The notes under the pieces: generated by a model
Databases searched by the model: none
What the model saw: only the letters and a program-made list of their open reading frames with translations
Told to the model about the DNA's origin: nothing
From: JAPKZH01 sp964537875
GTDB taxonomy: Bacteria > Acidobacteriota > Aminicenantia > Aminicenantales > UBA4085
Reading direction: 5' to 3'
Assembly: GCA_964537875.1 (NCBI GenBank)
Contig: CAZIDN010000023.1
Coordinates: forward strand, 1-54,598
Length of the DNA: 54,598 nucleotides
Shown here: one piece after another, positions 33,619-41,300 of the stretch
How the letters are laid out: each line of letters begins with the position of its first letter
How positions within the stretch are numbered: position 1 is the first letter of the stretch
Program-made: the position numbers and the translations under genes

Positions 33619-35016
33619 ATGTCCATAGAAACGGATGACCTTCTGCTCAGGCGCGAATCCGGCCTGAAGCGCAGGCTAAGCCGCGGGCAACTGACGATGA
33701 TCGCCATGGGTGGAGCGATCGGAACCGGACTTTTCCTCGGCAGCGGCCTGGCCATCGGCCTGGCCGGACCCGGCGCCATCCTCTCCTACATTCTCGGAGT
33801 CATCATTTGTCTCATTATGATGAGCGCGCTGACCGAGATGGCCGTCGTCCATCCCACGGCCGGTTCGTTCGGCGTCTATGCCGAAACGTATCTCTCGCCG
33901 TGGGCCGGGTTTGTCGCTCGCTACACATATTGGCTGGCCCAGGTCGTCGCCATCGGCGGCGAGGTGACGGCAGCCGCAATTTATACGCGCTTTTGGTTTC
34001 CCCAAGTCCCGCAATGGATCTGGATCGTCCTCTATTCGGCCGTGCTCATCTTGGTCAACCTGTCATCTGTCGGCAGCTTCGGGACCTTCGAGTATTGGTT
34101 CGCCATGGTCAAAGTCGCAGCGATAGTTCTGTTTATTATCCTGGGAATCGGCTACATCTTCGGCGGCTTCGGGCAGCCCGGTCCCGGACTTTCTCTCTGG
34201 ACGTCCCAGGGCGGATTCCTGCCCCACGGTTTCGTCGGCGTTTTCAAGGCCATGCTTATCGTCATCTTTTCGTTCTACGGCATCGAGATCGTCGCCGTAA
34301 CGGCCGGAGAAGCCGAAAATCCCCGGCAGGCGGTTCCCCGAGCCATGCGGTCCGTCGTCCTGCGGCTGAGTCTTTTCTATATCCTATCCGTCGGCCTGCT
34401 CGTTGCCGTCGCCCCATGGCAAAAAGCCGGGATCTCCGAAAGCCCGTTTGTCACGGTATTCAGGTCGGTCGGCATCCCGTACGCGGCGGGCATCATGAAC
34501 TTCGTCATTCTGACAGCCGCGCTTTCTTCGATGAACACCAACCTCTATCTCACATCGCGGATGCTCTTCTCGCTCTCTCGAAGCGGCTTTGCGCCCCAGC
34601 TTTTCGGCCGGCTTTCAGGGTCTGGCGCTCCGCGGTTCGCCCTCTTCATCTCAACGATTGGGTTGGCGGCAGCCGCGCTCTTATCCATAAAATTTCCGAA
34701 TTCCGGCTATCTTTATATGTTCGGGATTTCGATCTTCGGCGGGATCTTCGTCTGGATCCTGATCCTCTTGACCTTGATCGCCTTCCGCGCCAAGCGCCAA
34801 AAGGAGGGTCTGCCGCCAAGCAGCTTCCGGATGCCCGGCTATCCCTGGCTGGCCTGGGCGGGCATCGCCGCCCTTGTCGCCATTCTGGTGGACAGTTTCT
34901 TTATCAACCTGGCCATCTCCTGGTATGCGGGTATCCCCTGGCTGATTGTCATCTCCGGAATTTACCTTCTGTACAGGAAGAAAGGAGTGAGCCGCGCGGA
35001 AAGGACGCCTCTCTGA
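33619..35016 (+). CDS. Amino acid permease (APC superfamily, AAT-like)
   Basis: 465 aa with about twelve membrane helices. The start is at ATG 33619 (MSIETDDLLLRRESGLKR), not in the fragment-derived sequence upstream. The TM1 motif MIAMGGAIGTGLFLGSG and EAENPRQAVPRAMR are typical of the AAT group of APC symporters, which import amino acids with H+. Substrate cannot be told. It is cytoplasmic-membrane located. GC-rich and intact, unlike the debris before it. Confidence 0.85.
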   Translation: MSIETDDLLLRRESGLKRRLSRGQLTMIAMGGAIGTGLFLGSGLAIGLAGPGAILSYILGVIICLIMMSALTEMAVVHPTAGSFGVYAETYLSPWAGFVARYTYWLAQVVAIGGEVTAAAIYTRFWFPQVPQWIWIVLYSAVLILVNLSSVGSFGTFEYWFAMVKVAAIVLFIILGIGYIFGGFGQPGPGLSLWTSQGGFLPHGFVGVFKAMLIVIFSFYGIEIVAVTAGEAENPRQAVPRAMRSVVLRLSLFYILSVGLLVAVAPWQKAGISESPFVTVFRSVGIPYAAGIMNFVILTAALSSMNTNLYLTSRMLFSLSRSGFAPQLFGRLSGSGAPRFALFISTIGLAAAALLSIKFPNSGYLYMFGISIFGGIFVWILILLTLIAFRAKRQKEGLPPSSFRMPGYPWLAWAGIAALVAILVDSFFINLAISWYAGIPWLIVISGIYLLYRKKGVSRAERTPL

Positions 35017-35018
35017 CC

Positions 35019-35666
35019 TCAGAGAACGTCGATCCTTAGGATGACGTTCCCGGCCGGATCGGGACAGATGAAACGGTCGTCCCGCTTGAGCCAATCCCCG
35101 TCTTCGAGCCGCCGGGCCTTGGCGGCCAGAAACGGAAGCACGGCCTGCAGGGCATAAAGGCAGACATGTCCATCGGGCGGGATGTAAAGCCTGCAGCCTT
35201 CGACCACAAATGAGTCGCCTCGCTTCATCCCTGAAGTGCATTCGCCCCTGACAGCGTCGACGACGATCCTCAGCGGCCGCGTTAGCGGCTCAGGCGAATC
35301 CGCAGGATGGATACTACCCACAGACCGGGTCGCATGCCCGCCTTCACTCGGTGATAAGGCAGAAGCACGAGACGCATAGGTCTCGCTAGGGGCTTTTTCG
35401 ATCTTGAAAACCACTCGGCCCGCCGGGTCCGGACACTGAACGTGATGGACTCGCCACATCCAATCGTCCTTGCGATGCTCGGCGATTTTCCTCTCCTTGG
35501 CGGGAACGAGCGGAAGAACGCTCTGAAGCGCCCAGATACATACGAATCGCCCTTCGGGGATGCGGATATCCCCGTTATCGACTAGGAAATAGTCCCCTTT
35601 TTGCATCGGCGGCGCCGAGCTGCACTTGCCCAGTATCTTTGTCACCGATATGATCAATCTATTCAT
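35019..35666 (-). CDS. Double TIGR04076-like domain protein
   Basis: 215 aa made of two copies of the same about 85-residue unit: GKCSSAPPMQKGDYFLV...LQSVLPLV...CPDPAGRVVFKIE and GECTSGMKRGDSFVV...LQAVLPFLAAKARR...CPDPAGNVILRID. Each has one Cys after the first strand and a CPDP motif. TIGR04076 proteins are usually single-unit and often sit near redox enzymes. It ends 37 nt before the AOR gene on the same strand side and converges with the permease by 2 nt. Confidence 0.65.
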   Translation of the reverse strand: MNRLIISVTKILGKCSSAPPMQKGDYFLVDNGDIRIPEGRFVCIWALQSVLPLVPAKERKIAEHRKDDWMWRVHHVQCPDPAGRVVFKIEKAPSETYASRASALSPSEGGHATRSVGSIHPADSPEPLTRPLRIVVDAVRGECTSGMKRGDSFVVEGCRLYIPPDGHVCLYALQAVLPFLAAKARRLEDGDWLKRDDRFICPDPAGNVILRIDVL

Positions 35667-35703
35667 GGTCCGTCGAGATCGGACTCCCTCGTATCTTACG
35701 GCC

Positions 35704-37560
35704 TCAGCTCAATCCGAGCTCCGCAAGCTTCTCCGGTCCCGGCAGGCCGGTCGAAACGTCCCAGCCCCGGGCACGATAATATTCATCGAGCATGGGTTCG
35801 AGTTCCAGGACCGCCCCCCGGCTGATGCCTTTCGCCATTAGGGGTTCATGCAGAAACCTGGCCGGGAGGCTGTCGTCCTTTCGCCCGATCCCTTCGCGCG
35901 CAATGAAGAGACGCTCTAGGTTGACAATTCGTTCTCCGGCCTGTTGGACATCGCGGCCGTCAAGATCGAATCCGGTTAGGGCACGGAGCCAGGCCGCGGT
36001 TTCTTCCCAATCTAGGACTTCCATGTTGTTATAGAGGTTCTTGCATACTCCGATGGCGTCAGAGACGGCCGCCATCTCCTCGAAATGTTTGACCACGAGG
36101 CCCTTCCCTTTATATTCGAGGCGAAAAGCTGTCTCGGGCATTCCGTAGCGTCGGATGCCCTCCTCGGCGTCGTTGGAGAATTCGAACCAGGGTTCGGCGC
36201 GGAGGTGGTCGGCGCCCCTGCTCGCGACGGCGTTCCCCAGTCCATAAGCCTTGATGGAACGGACGTCGGCCTGGAATATCTCCAATCCCTTGCCGTGAAA
36301 AGCCAGCGCCTCCGAGCCGCGGCCCATCCGCTCAGCAGCTTTTTTCACGCCATCGGCGAGAACGTCGCCAAATCCTTCACGGAGAGCGACCTTGTGGATC
36401 AGGGCGAGGATGGTTTCTTTGTTCCCCCAAGACAGGTCAAGTCCGTCCGCTTCCTCTTTCTTGAGAAGGCCCCGCTCGGCGCACTCCATGGACCAAGCGA
36501 TGACCTCGCTCAAAGCGATGGCATCCAGGCCGTATCGGTTGGCCAGGTCGATACACTTCAAACCAAAGGCCAGGTCTGTATTTCCTACCCTGGCCGTAAA
36601 GCCGGCCAGAGGCTCGTACTCGGGACCCTCCGAAGCTAGACCGGGAAAACGGGGATCGCGAACCCTCAAAAATCGGCTGCAGTGCACGGTGCAGGCGAAG
36701 CAGGCTTTGCTCTTGACCTTGTAAAGCGATTCAATGGCCTCGCCACTGACGGCGTCGGCAGCCTCGAAGTTGCCATCCTGAAAATGCCTGGTCGGCAGGC
36801 CGCCGATGTCGTTCAGGGCTTTGACGAGCCGGGTCGTGCCAAGGCGCGACCGGGACCCGTAGTCCGGATGGCGGTAGATACGTTCGTCGACACGGTCGAG
36901 CAGCTCGCGGAGCCGGGCGGGATCGGCCGGAGTGATGAGCCGCGTGCCGCGGGCGGCCACGGCCTTGAGTTTTTTCGAGGCCATCACCGTTCCCATTCCC
37001 GTCCGCGCCGCGGCCCGGACGAGGTTGCTGAAAATCCCGGCGAAACGAACCCCGTTCTCCGCTCCTTGTCCCACGGCCGCCACTTCGAACCCCGGGTCAC
37101 CGATTTCCTGCCGGATGGCGGTCGCCGTCTCATGGGTGTCCTTCCCCCAATGGCCGCGGGCGTCCCGGATCTCGATGTGATCGTCATCTATCAACAGGTA
37201 AACGGGACGCGGGGACCGGCCGGAGATAATGACCTGATCGTAGCCCGCGAATTTCAAAGCCGGGCCGAAAAAACCGCCGGCGTTCGAGTCACCGAGGATT
37301 CCCGTTTGCGGTGACATGGCACTGACGTTATAGCGTGCGCCTCCCGGAAAAATGGATCCCGTAAAGGGTCCGACTCCGAAGACAAGCAGGTTCTGCGACG
37401 ACAGAGGGTCCGTGTGGGCCGGAAGTCTGTCCCAAAGCCGTTTGATGTTCAGGCCGCGGCCGCCGAGGAACGCCCGAGCCAGATCCGCCTCCGTCTGGCT
37501 GATACGGACTGCCCCTTCGCTGAGGTCGACCTCGAGGATCTGGCCGCCGTATCCTTTCAT
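35704..37560 (-). CDS. Aldehyde:ferredoxin oxidoreductase family enzyme
   Basis: 618 aa from ATG 37560. YGGQILEVDLSEG, LGGRGLNIKRLWD, GARYNVSAMSPQTG and the [4Fe-4S] ligands CFACTVHC (about residue 290) and VCKNLYNN near the C-terminus define the tungsten/molybdenum bis-pterin AOR family. It oxidises aldehydes or related compounds with ferredoxin as acceptor; the substrate is not readable. The polyferredoxin gene 37 nt upstream is the probable electron partner. Cytoplasmic. Confidence 0.88.
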   Translation of the reverse strand: MKGYGGQILEVDLSEGAVRISQTEADLARAFLGGRGLNIKRLWDRLPAHTDPLSSQNLLVFGVGPFTGSIFPGGARYNVSAMSPQTGILGDSNAGGFFGPALKFAGYDQVIISGRSPRPVYLLIDDDHIEIRDARGHWGKDTHETATAIRQEIGDPGFEVAAVGQGAENGVRFAGIFSNLVRAAARTGMGTVMASKKLKAVAARGTRLITPADPARLRELLDRVDERIYRHPDYGSRSRLGTTRLVKALNDIGGLPTRHFQDGNFEAADAVSGEAIESLYKVKSKACFACTVHCSRFLRVRDPRFPGLASEGPEYEPLAGFTARVGNTDLAFGLKCIDLANRYGLDAIALSEVIAWSMECAERGLLKKEEADGLDLSWGNKETILALIHKVALREGFGDVLADGVKKAAERMGRGSEALAFHGKGLEIFQADVRSIKAYGLGNAVASRGADHLRAEPWFEFSNDAEEGIRRYGMPETAFRLEYKGKGLVVKHFEEMAAVSDAIGVCKNLYNNMEVLDWEETAAWLRALTGFDLDGRDVQQAGERIVNLERLFIAREGIGRKDDSLPARFLHEPLMAKGISRGAVLELEPMLDEYYRARGWDVSTGLPGPEKLAELGLS

Positions 37561-37597
37561 GGCTGGATTCACCTCTGGATGCGCCGCAGGCGAATGG

Positions 37598-38050
37598 TCA
37601 TTGCGAACCCTCCTCAGGGCTGGAATCGCGCCGGCCGCTGGCAGGCTCCGTCTGCAGGGCGCCCGGGGAGCAGCGGGAGACGCAGGCCGGTTCGCCGCCG
37701 CAGAGGTCGCAGATCAACGGCTTTCCGTTGCGGGGATCGCCCGAGAAGGAATCAAAGGGGCAGGCGCCAAAACACGCGCCACAAGATGTGCAGCGAGCCT
37801 CATCAAGAAGGATCGTGCCGAGTCCTGGATTCCGGCTGAGCGCACCCTCGGGACAGGAGGCGATACAGGATGGTTCGGCGCAGAGCCGGCAGACGAGCGG
37901 CTGGTCAAGGCCTTCGGCCTCCTTCTTAAAGATCCGGATCCGTGCGGACGAAGTCCCCAGGACGTTTTCCCTGTGAAAAACACAGGCAATTTCACAGGCC
38001 CGGCATCCCGTGCACACGGACGCATCGACACGAAGAGGTTTCAACAACAT
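37598..38050 (-). CDS. Polyferredoxin, electron partner of AOR
   Basis: 150 aa with sixteen Cys in four clusters: VCTGCRACEIAC, VCRLCAEPSCIASCP, RCTSCGACFGACP and ICDLCGGEPACVSRC. This matches HycB/DmsB-type proteins carrying four [4Fe-4S] clusters. The CxxCxxxC/CP pairing is complete. It precedes the AOR gene and should pass its electrons onward. Cytoplasmic, no signal peptide. Confidence 0.85.
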   Translation of the reverse strand: MLLKPLRVDASVCTGCRACEIACVFHRENVLGTSSARIRIFKKEAEGLDQPLVCRLCAEPSCIASCPEGALSRNPGLGTILLDEARCTSCGACFGACPFDSFSGDPRNGKPLICDLCGGEPACVSRCSPGALQTEPASGRRDSSPEEGSQ

Positions 38051-38106
38051 GAATGACTATATTAGTTCGGCCGGCCCAACTCGTCAAGCCGACATGTTCA
38101 GTCGCC

Positions 38107-38185
38107 CTTCAGATCCGCCAGCCTCTTCCTGGCATCTTCGAACTCAGAAACCGGGGTCGGCGTCCTTCCAGAGGGAGAGGAATTT
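38107..38185 (-). pseudogene. Kinase TPR C-terminal fragment
   Basis: A diverged copy of 46799-46870, the last codons of the kinase TPR tail (KDADPG...FEDARKRLADLK in the minus frame). It is followed at once by an unrelated remnant. Confidence 0.65.
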
Positions 38186-38196
38186 CTGATAATGCT

Positions 38197-38628
38197 CTAT
38201 TGCTTCGGCTTTCCTTGCTTTTTTCTAAAATATTGTATGCAGTTACTCAAGGCTCCGTAAGTCCGCATGAGGTCTTGCTCTGCAATGACAAGCATGAGTT
38301 CCGATGCCATCGAAATCATGTCCAGAATATTAATGCCAATTTTTGATATTTGATTGATAAAATACGCGTAAAGTCCGGGAATATCGATGCCGCGAACAAT
38401 ATCCTCAGCTTTTGGCTCTCGGATTCTAATCACAGCGACCATCTCCCGTATTTCTATGGCCTGAGGTAGGATATTCTGAAATAATGCTTTTTTCTCTCTA
38501 TCCAGGATGAGAGTAATTTCCCCACCTCCCTGATTGATAAAAAATACTTCATCCGGGTCCCACAGGATATTTTTAACGATTTCATTTATAACAGCGACAA
38601 GCCTATCGGTCCGGCTAAAGCTGATCGA
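38197..38628 (-). pseudogene. ACT-domain regulator, N-terminally truncated
   Basis: The open minus frame runs from about 38628 to the stop at 38197 and contains DPDEVFFINQGGGEITLILD, MVAVIRIREPKAEDIVRG and an ACT-like unit PGLYAYFINQISKIGINILDMIS...ELMLVIAEQDL. Full-length relatives begin with a helical HTH-like part, which is absent here; the frame starts at the junction with a kinase fragment. A start at 38442 could still give an 81-aa ACT peptide. Confidence 0.5.
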
Positions 38629-38760
38629 CGTCTTTCCCCTCCACCTGTTCCGGTGACATGTACTCCGGCGTCCCGATCATCACTCCTGTGCCCGTAATGC
38701 CCTTTGCGGATATTGACCGGGCTATCCCGAAATCCATGATCTTGGCATTAAATGCCGCGA
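38629..38760 (-). pseudogene. Kinase-domain fragment
   Basis: The minus frame reads AKIMDFGIARSISAKGITG...IGTPEYMSPEQVEGKD, the activation-loop part of the local kinases, then stops. It is about 85 percent like 51735-51860. With 38107-38185 it brackets the ACT remnant. Confidence 0.75.
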
Positions 38761-38795
38761 GGCACGCTCTATAAAGCGGGGCCGGGATTAATTCC

Positions 38796-40028
38796 CTATT
38801 GCGGCGGCCTTTCCATGACCAGGTCGCCCTTCCGGATGACATCGCGGCAGGAAAGGATCTTTATGGTCGAGGTCTTGCTCTTGACGTCGATGATGATACA
38901 GTTGCCCAGTATTTGCACCGGGAGGTCCTTGCTTGTCCTCCGGTAGAGGATCATCTGCTGTCCGACCTGGATGCCTTGCTCTGCGCCAAGGTCGATGAGC
39001 GCCCAGTGGTAGCAGGCGATCTGTCGGAGATTGTTCTGCACATAGACCAGGCTGCCCTTGACTCCGTCAACTTCCACCGGAGGCACATCATACCCAAGGT
39101 CCTTGCCGATCATGCCCTTCCTGCCCTCGAAGGGAACCAGGTAATGGCCTATGCGGACGGCGTCGCAGGAATGTTCGACGACGGCGACCGTCGTCCCGTT
39201 GTCGTCATACTGAACGCGGGCCCGGCCCTTGCCGAAAGCCATAGGACCATAGCCCCGAAGTTCATCACGGATCTCCAAAATCCAGAAAATCTGGCCGGGC
39301 TTGACGTCTCCGTCCCTTCCTTTGTTCAAGTAGATAACATCGCCGTCGCTGAACATGGTTTTTTCGGATTCCCGCTCCGCTCCGATAATTTTCAGCCCGG
39401 GAATCTCATCCTCCCATACCGAAAAGGAGCAATACATGTCCACCTCTTTGATCAGCTCGGCAAACTCTTGAAATATCTTGGCCTTGGAGATTTCATCCCG
39501 CTCCTCCGGCTTTTCCTGAAGGGGCGGTGCCGGCTTGGGCGGCTTTTGTTCTTCGGCCGGCGCCGCTGCCGACTCCACCTTCTCTAGCGCTATGTTTCCG
39601 CAGGCTTTCGGCATGATGAGCTCGTATTTTTTGTCCCCCTCCTGGATGGAGAAGGAAAGAACGGGGAGAGGCTCCTGGCCGGCCCATTCTAGGTCATGGA
39701 TGACCTTGATCTGGCCCTGGGCGCGGAAAATCATCCACAGCATTTGGCTACCAACGGCCAGCTCCCTTTCCGTGAAGGCGGACTGGCGAATCCGGTCGAT
39801 GAAAAGAGGGTACAGACTGGGGTATCCGGCGAGGTCAAACCCGCGCTTGATGTCGTCGGCGTATTTCTCCGCGATAACCTTCATCATCTCCGGCGCGGGC
39901 GTCCCGGCTTTGAGGGGAATGAAGCTGTATCTCCCGATGTCCCTCAGCTTTTTTGTTTGGGCGAAAATGCTGAGTGACGTCAGAATCATAAGGCCGATAA
40001 GGACAAGATACCATTTTTTGTCTTTCAT
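38796..40028 (-). CDS. Secreted protein with Pro/Glu linker, unrecognised
   Basis: 410 aa from ATG 40028, with a GAGG ribosome site. A signal peptide (KWYLVLIGLMILTSLSIFAQ) exports it. Residues about 20-150 form one domain. A PPKPAPPLQEKPEERDE linker follows. The C-terminal 220 residues are beta-rich with repeated GDVIYLNKGRDGDVKPGQIFWI and LIDLGAEQGIQVGQQMILYRR segments, the style of LPS-transport/flagellar FlgT-like or secretion-associated beta modules. I cannot name the family. It could be an envelope signalling or assembly factor. Confidence 0.55.
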   Translation of the reverse strand: MKDKKWYLVLIGLMILTSLSIFAQTKKLRDIGRYSFIPLKAGTPAPEMMKVIAEKYADDIKRGFDLAGYPSLYPLFIDRIRQSAFTERELAVGSQMLWMIFRAQGQIKVIHDLEWAGQEPLPVLSFSIQEGDKKYELIMPKACGNIALEKVESAAAPAEEQKPPKPAPPLQEKPEERDEISKAKIFQEFAELIKEVDMYCSFSVWEDEIPGLKIIGAERESEKTMFSDGDVIYLNKGRDGDVKPGQIFWILEIRDELRGYGPMAFGKGRARVQYDDNGTTVAVVEHSCDAVRIGHYLVPFEGRKGMIGKDLGYDVPPVEVDGVKGSLVYVQNNLRQIACYHWALIDLGAEQGIQVGQQMILYRRTSKDLPVQILGNCIIIDVKSKTSTIKILSCRDVIRKGDLVMERPPQ

Positions 40029-40307
40029 CCGGACCTCCCCGAGGTGATTTGGCTGCAACTATCGCTCCAGGCAAGAAGACAAGTTTTCCTCTTCCTTTAT
40101 GATTTAGTCGTCCGGGAGCAGTTAAGTTTAAAAAAAGAGAATCTCAGGGTCGGGGCGGCCGGCCGAAAGCCTTCAGACATGCTCTTTAGCTCGTGATGAC
40201 TTCAGTCTTACGATCAAAAATATTCCGCCCTATCGTCTGGCCCATCTGAAACGGGTCCCGGATGACAGGTAATCTCATAGAAAGGATTCTGAATCCTCAT
40301 AATAGAC

Positions 40308-40470
40308 ATATTTTGTGGACAACGGCGTCCGGAACGCCGTCATTTCGAATTTCAATCCCATGGAGCTTCGCGACGATGGCGGGATGCTCTGGGAGAACTT
40401 CTTGATCACGGAACGCTTGAAAAAACCTGAGATTCCCGAGCAGGAAGCTTCGTCTAAGATTTGTGATTGA
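40308..40470 (+). pseudogene. DUF4143 ATPase C-terminal remnant
   Basis: YFVDNGVRNAVISNFNP-type sequence continuing with ELRDDGGMLWENFLITERLK is the DUF4143 part of an AAA ATPase different from the one at 31703. The ATPase half is missing and the frame ends in unrelated sequence. The rest of 40029-40307 shows nothing recognisable. Confidence 0.65.
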
Positions 40471-40555
40471 CATTTGGCTGGAAGAGGCCTATCGTATGTC
40501 TGAAATTGCGAAATTCAGAAATTATGAAAATCTTGCCATGAGCGAGAAGACAAGA

Positions 40556-40876
40556 ATGGAAGAATTGGTCAGGTTGCGGGCCCGGGGGCAGGTGACTTTG
40601 CCCAGCTTCATCCGAGAAAAGCTCCATTTGGAGGATGGAAGCCTCGTCCTGATAAAGGTTGTGGACAACGCCATAGTATTGGTGCCCCAGGAGACGATCG
40701 ACAAGGAACAGTCGTGGTTCTGGCAGGAAAGGTGGCAGAAGCTCGAGGCCGAGGCGCAAGAGGATATCCGGAAAGGGAGAGTGAAGTCATTTGACTCGGT
40801 CGAGGAACTCTTCGATGAAATTGAGGGAAGGCCTAAAGCTCACAAGAACGGAAAGGTTCAAAAACAGCGTATTTGA
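40556..40876 (+). CDS. AbrB/MazE-like antitoxin
   Basis: 106 aa from ATG 40556 (MEELVRLRARGQVTLP); ATG 40538 is also possible. The SpoVT/AbrB swapped-hairpin signature (RGQVTLPSFIREKLHLEDGSLVLIKVVDNAIVL) is in the first 50 residues. The C-terminal part (DSVEELFDEIEG) is an acidic helix suited to toxin binding. It overlaps the RelE-like toxin gene by 62 nt. Such antitoxins bind their own promoter. Confidence 0.72.
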   Translation: MEELVRLRARGQVTLPSFIREKLHLEDGSLVLIKVVDNAIVLVPQETIDKEQSWFWQERWQKLEAEAQEDIRKGRVKSFDSVEELFDEIEGRPKAHKNGKVQKQRI

Positions 40877-41096
40877 TTTAGACCCGCGAACCAGGGAAAA
40901 GCTGCGAAAACAGCTCGGGATCTTGATCTCGAACCCGCGGCATCCCTCGCTCGGCGTGAAAAAAATCAAGGGGACGAAATCGATTTTCGAGGCGCGGGTG
41001 AATGACCACTACAGATTCACCTTCGAATACGGGGAGAAGAACGAGATTCTTCTCAGGGTGGTCGGTCCTCATAACTCGGCGCTCAAAAAGCCATAG
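40815..41096 (+). CDS. RelE/YafQ-like toxin
   Basis: 93 aa from ATG 40815. LDPRTREKLRKQLGILISNPRHPSLGVKKIKG, then IFEARVNDHYRFTFEYGE and ILLRVVGPHN, follow the RelE superfamily pattern (two helices, then a four-strand sheet with basic residues). Family toxins cut mRNA, often in the ribosome. The start lies within the antitoxin gene in another frame. The next gene, 204 bp on, begins with a second RelE-like domain. Confidence 0.72.
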   Translation: MKLREGLKLTRTERFKNSVFDLDPRTREKLRKQLGILISNPRHPSLGVKKIKGTKSIFEARVNDHYRFTFEYGEKNEILLRVVGPHNSALKKP

Positions 41097-41289
41097 CGTT
41101 CAGGGCATTTCCATAGTGCGGTGAGAAACGAATCGGCCGGCTGCCTGGTTAATAAAAGCAGAGGGCAACTGTGGTGGTCAATAGGGAGACATCTTCGTCG
41201 ACGAAAACATTTAGGTCCTGGCAGGTCAAGACAGGCCGTGTCAAAAGATCCGGCAAATCTTGGGGGAACGCCCAACCGTTTTCTGGTAT

Positions 41290-41295
41290 TATAAT
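41290..41295 (+). promoter_or_regulatory. -10 box directly before the fusion gene
   Basis: TATAAT (41290-41295), also readable as an extended TGG-TATTAT at 41284-41292, lies 5 bases before ATG 41301. RNA would start at or near the start codon. No ribosome site is visible. Confidence 0.4.
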
Positions 41296-41300
41296 GTCCC

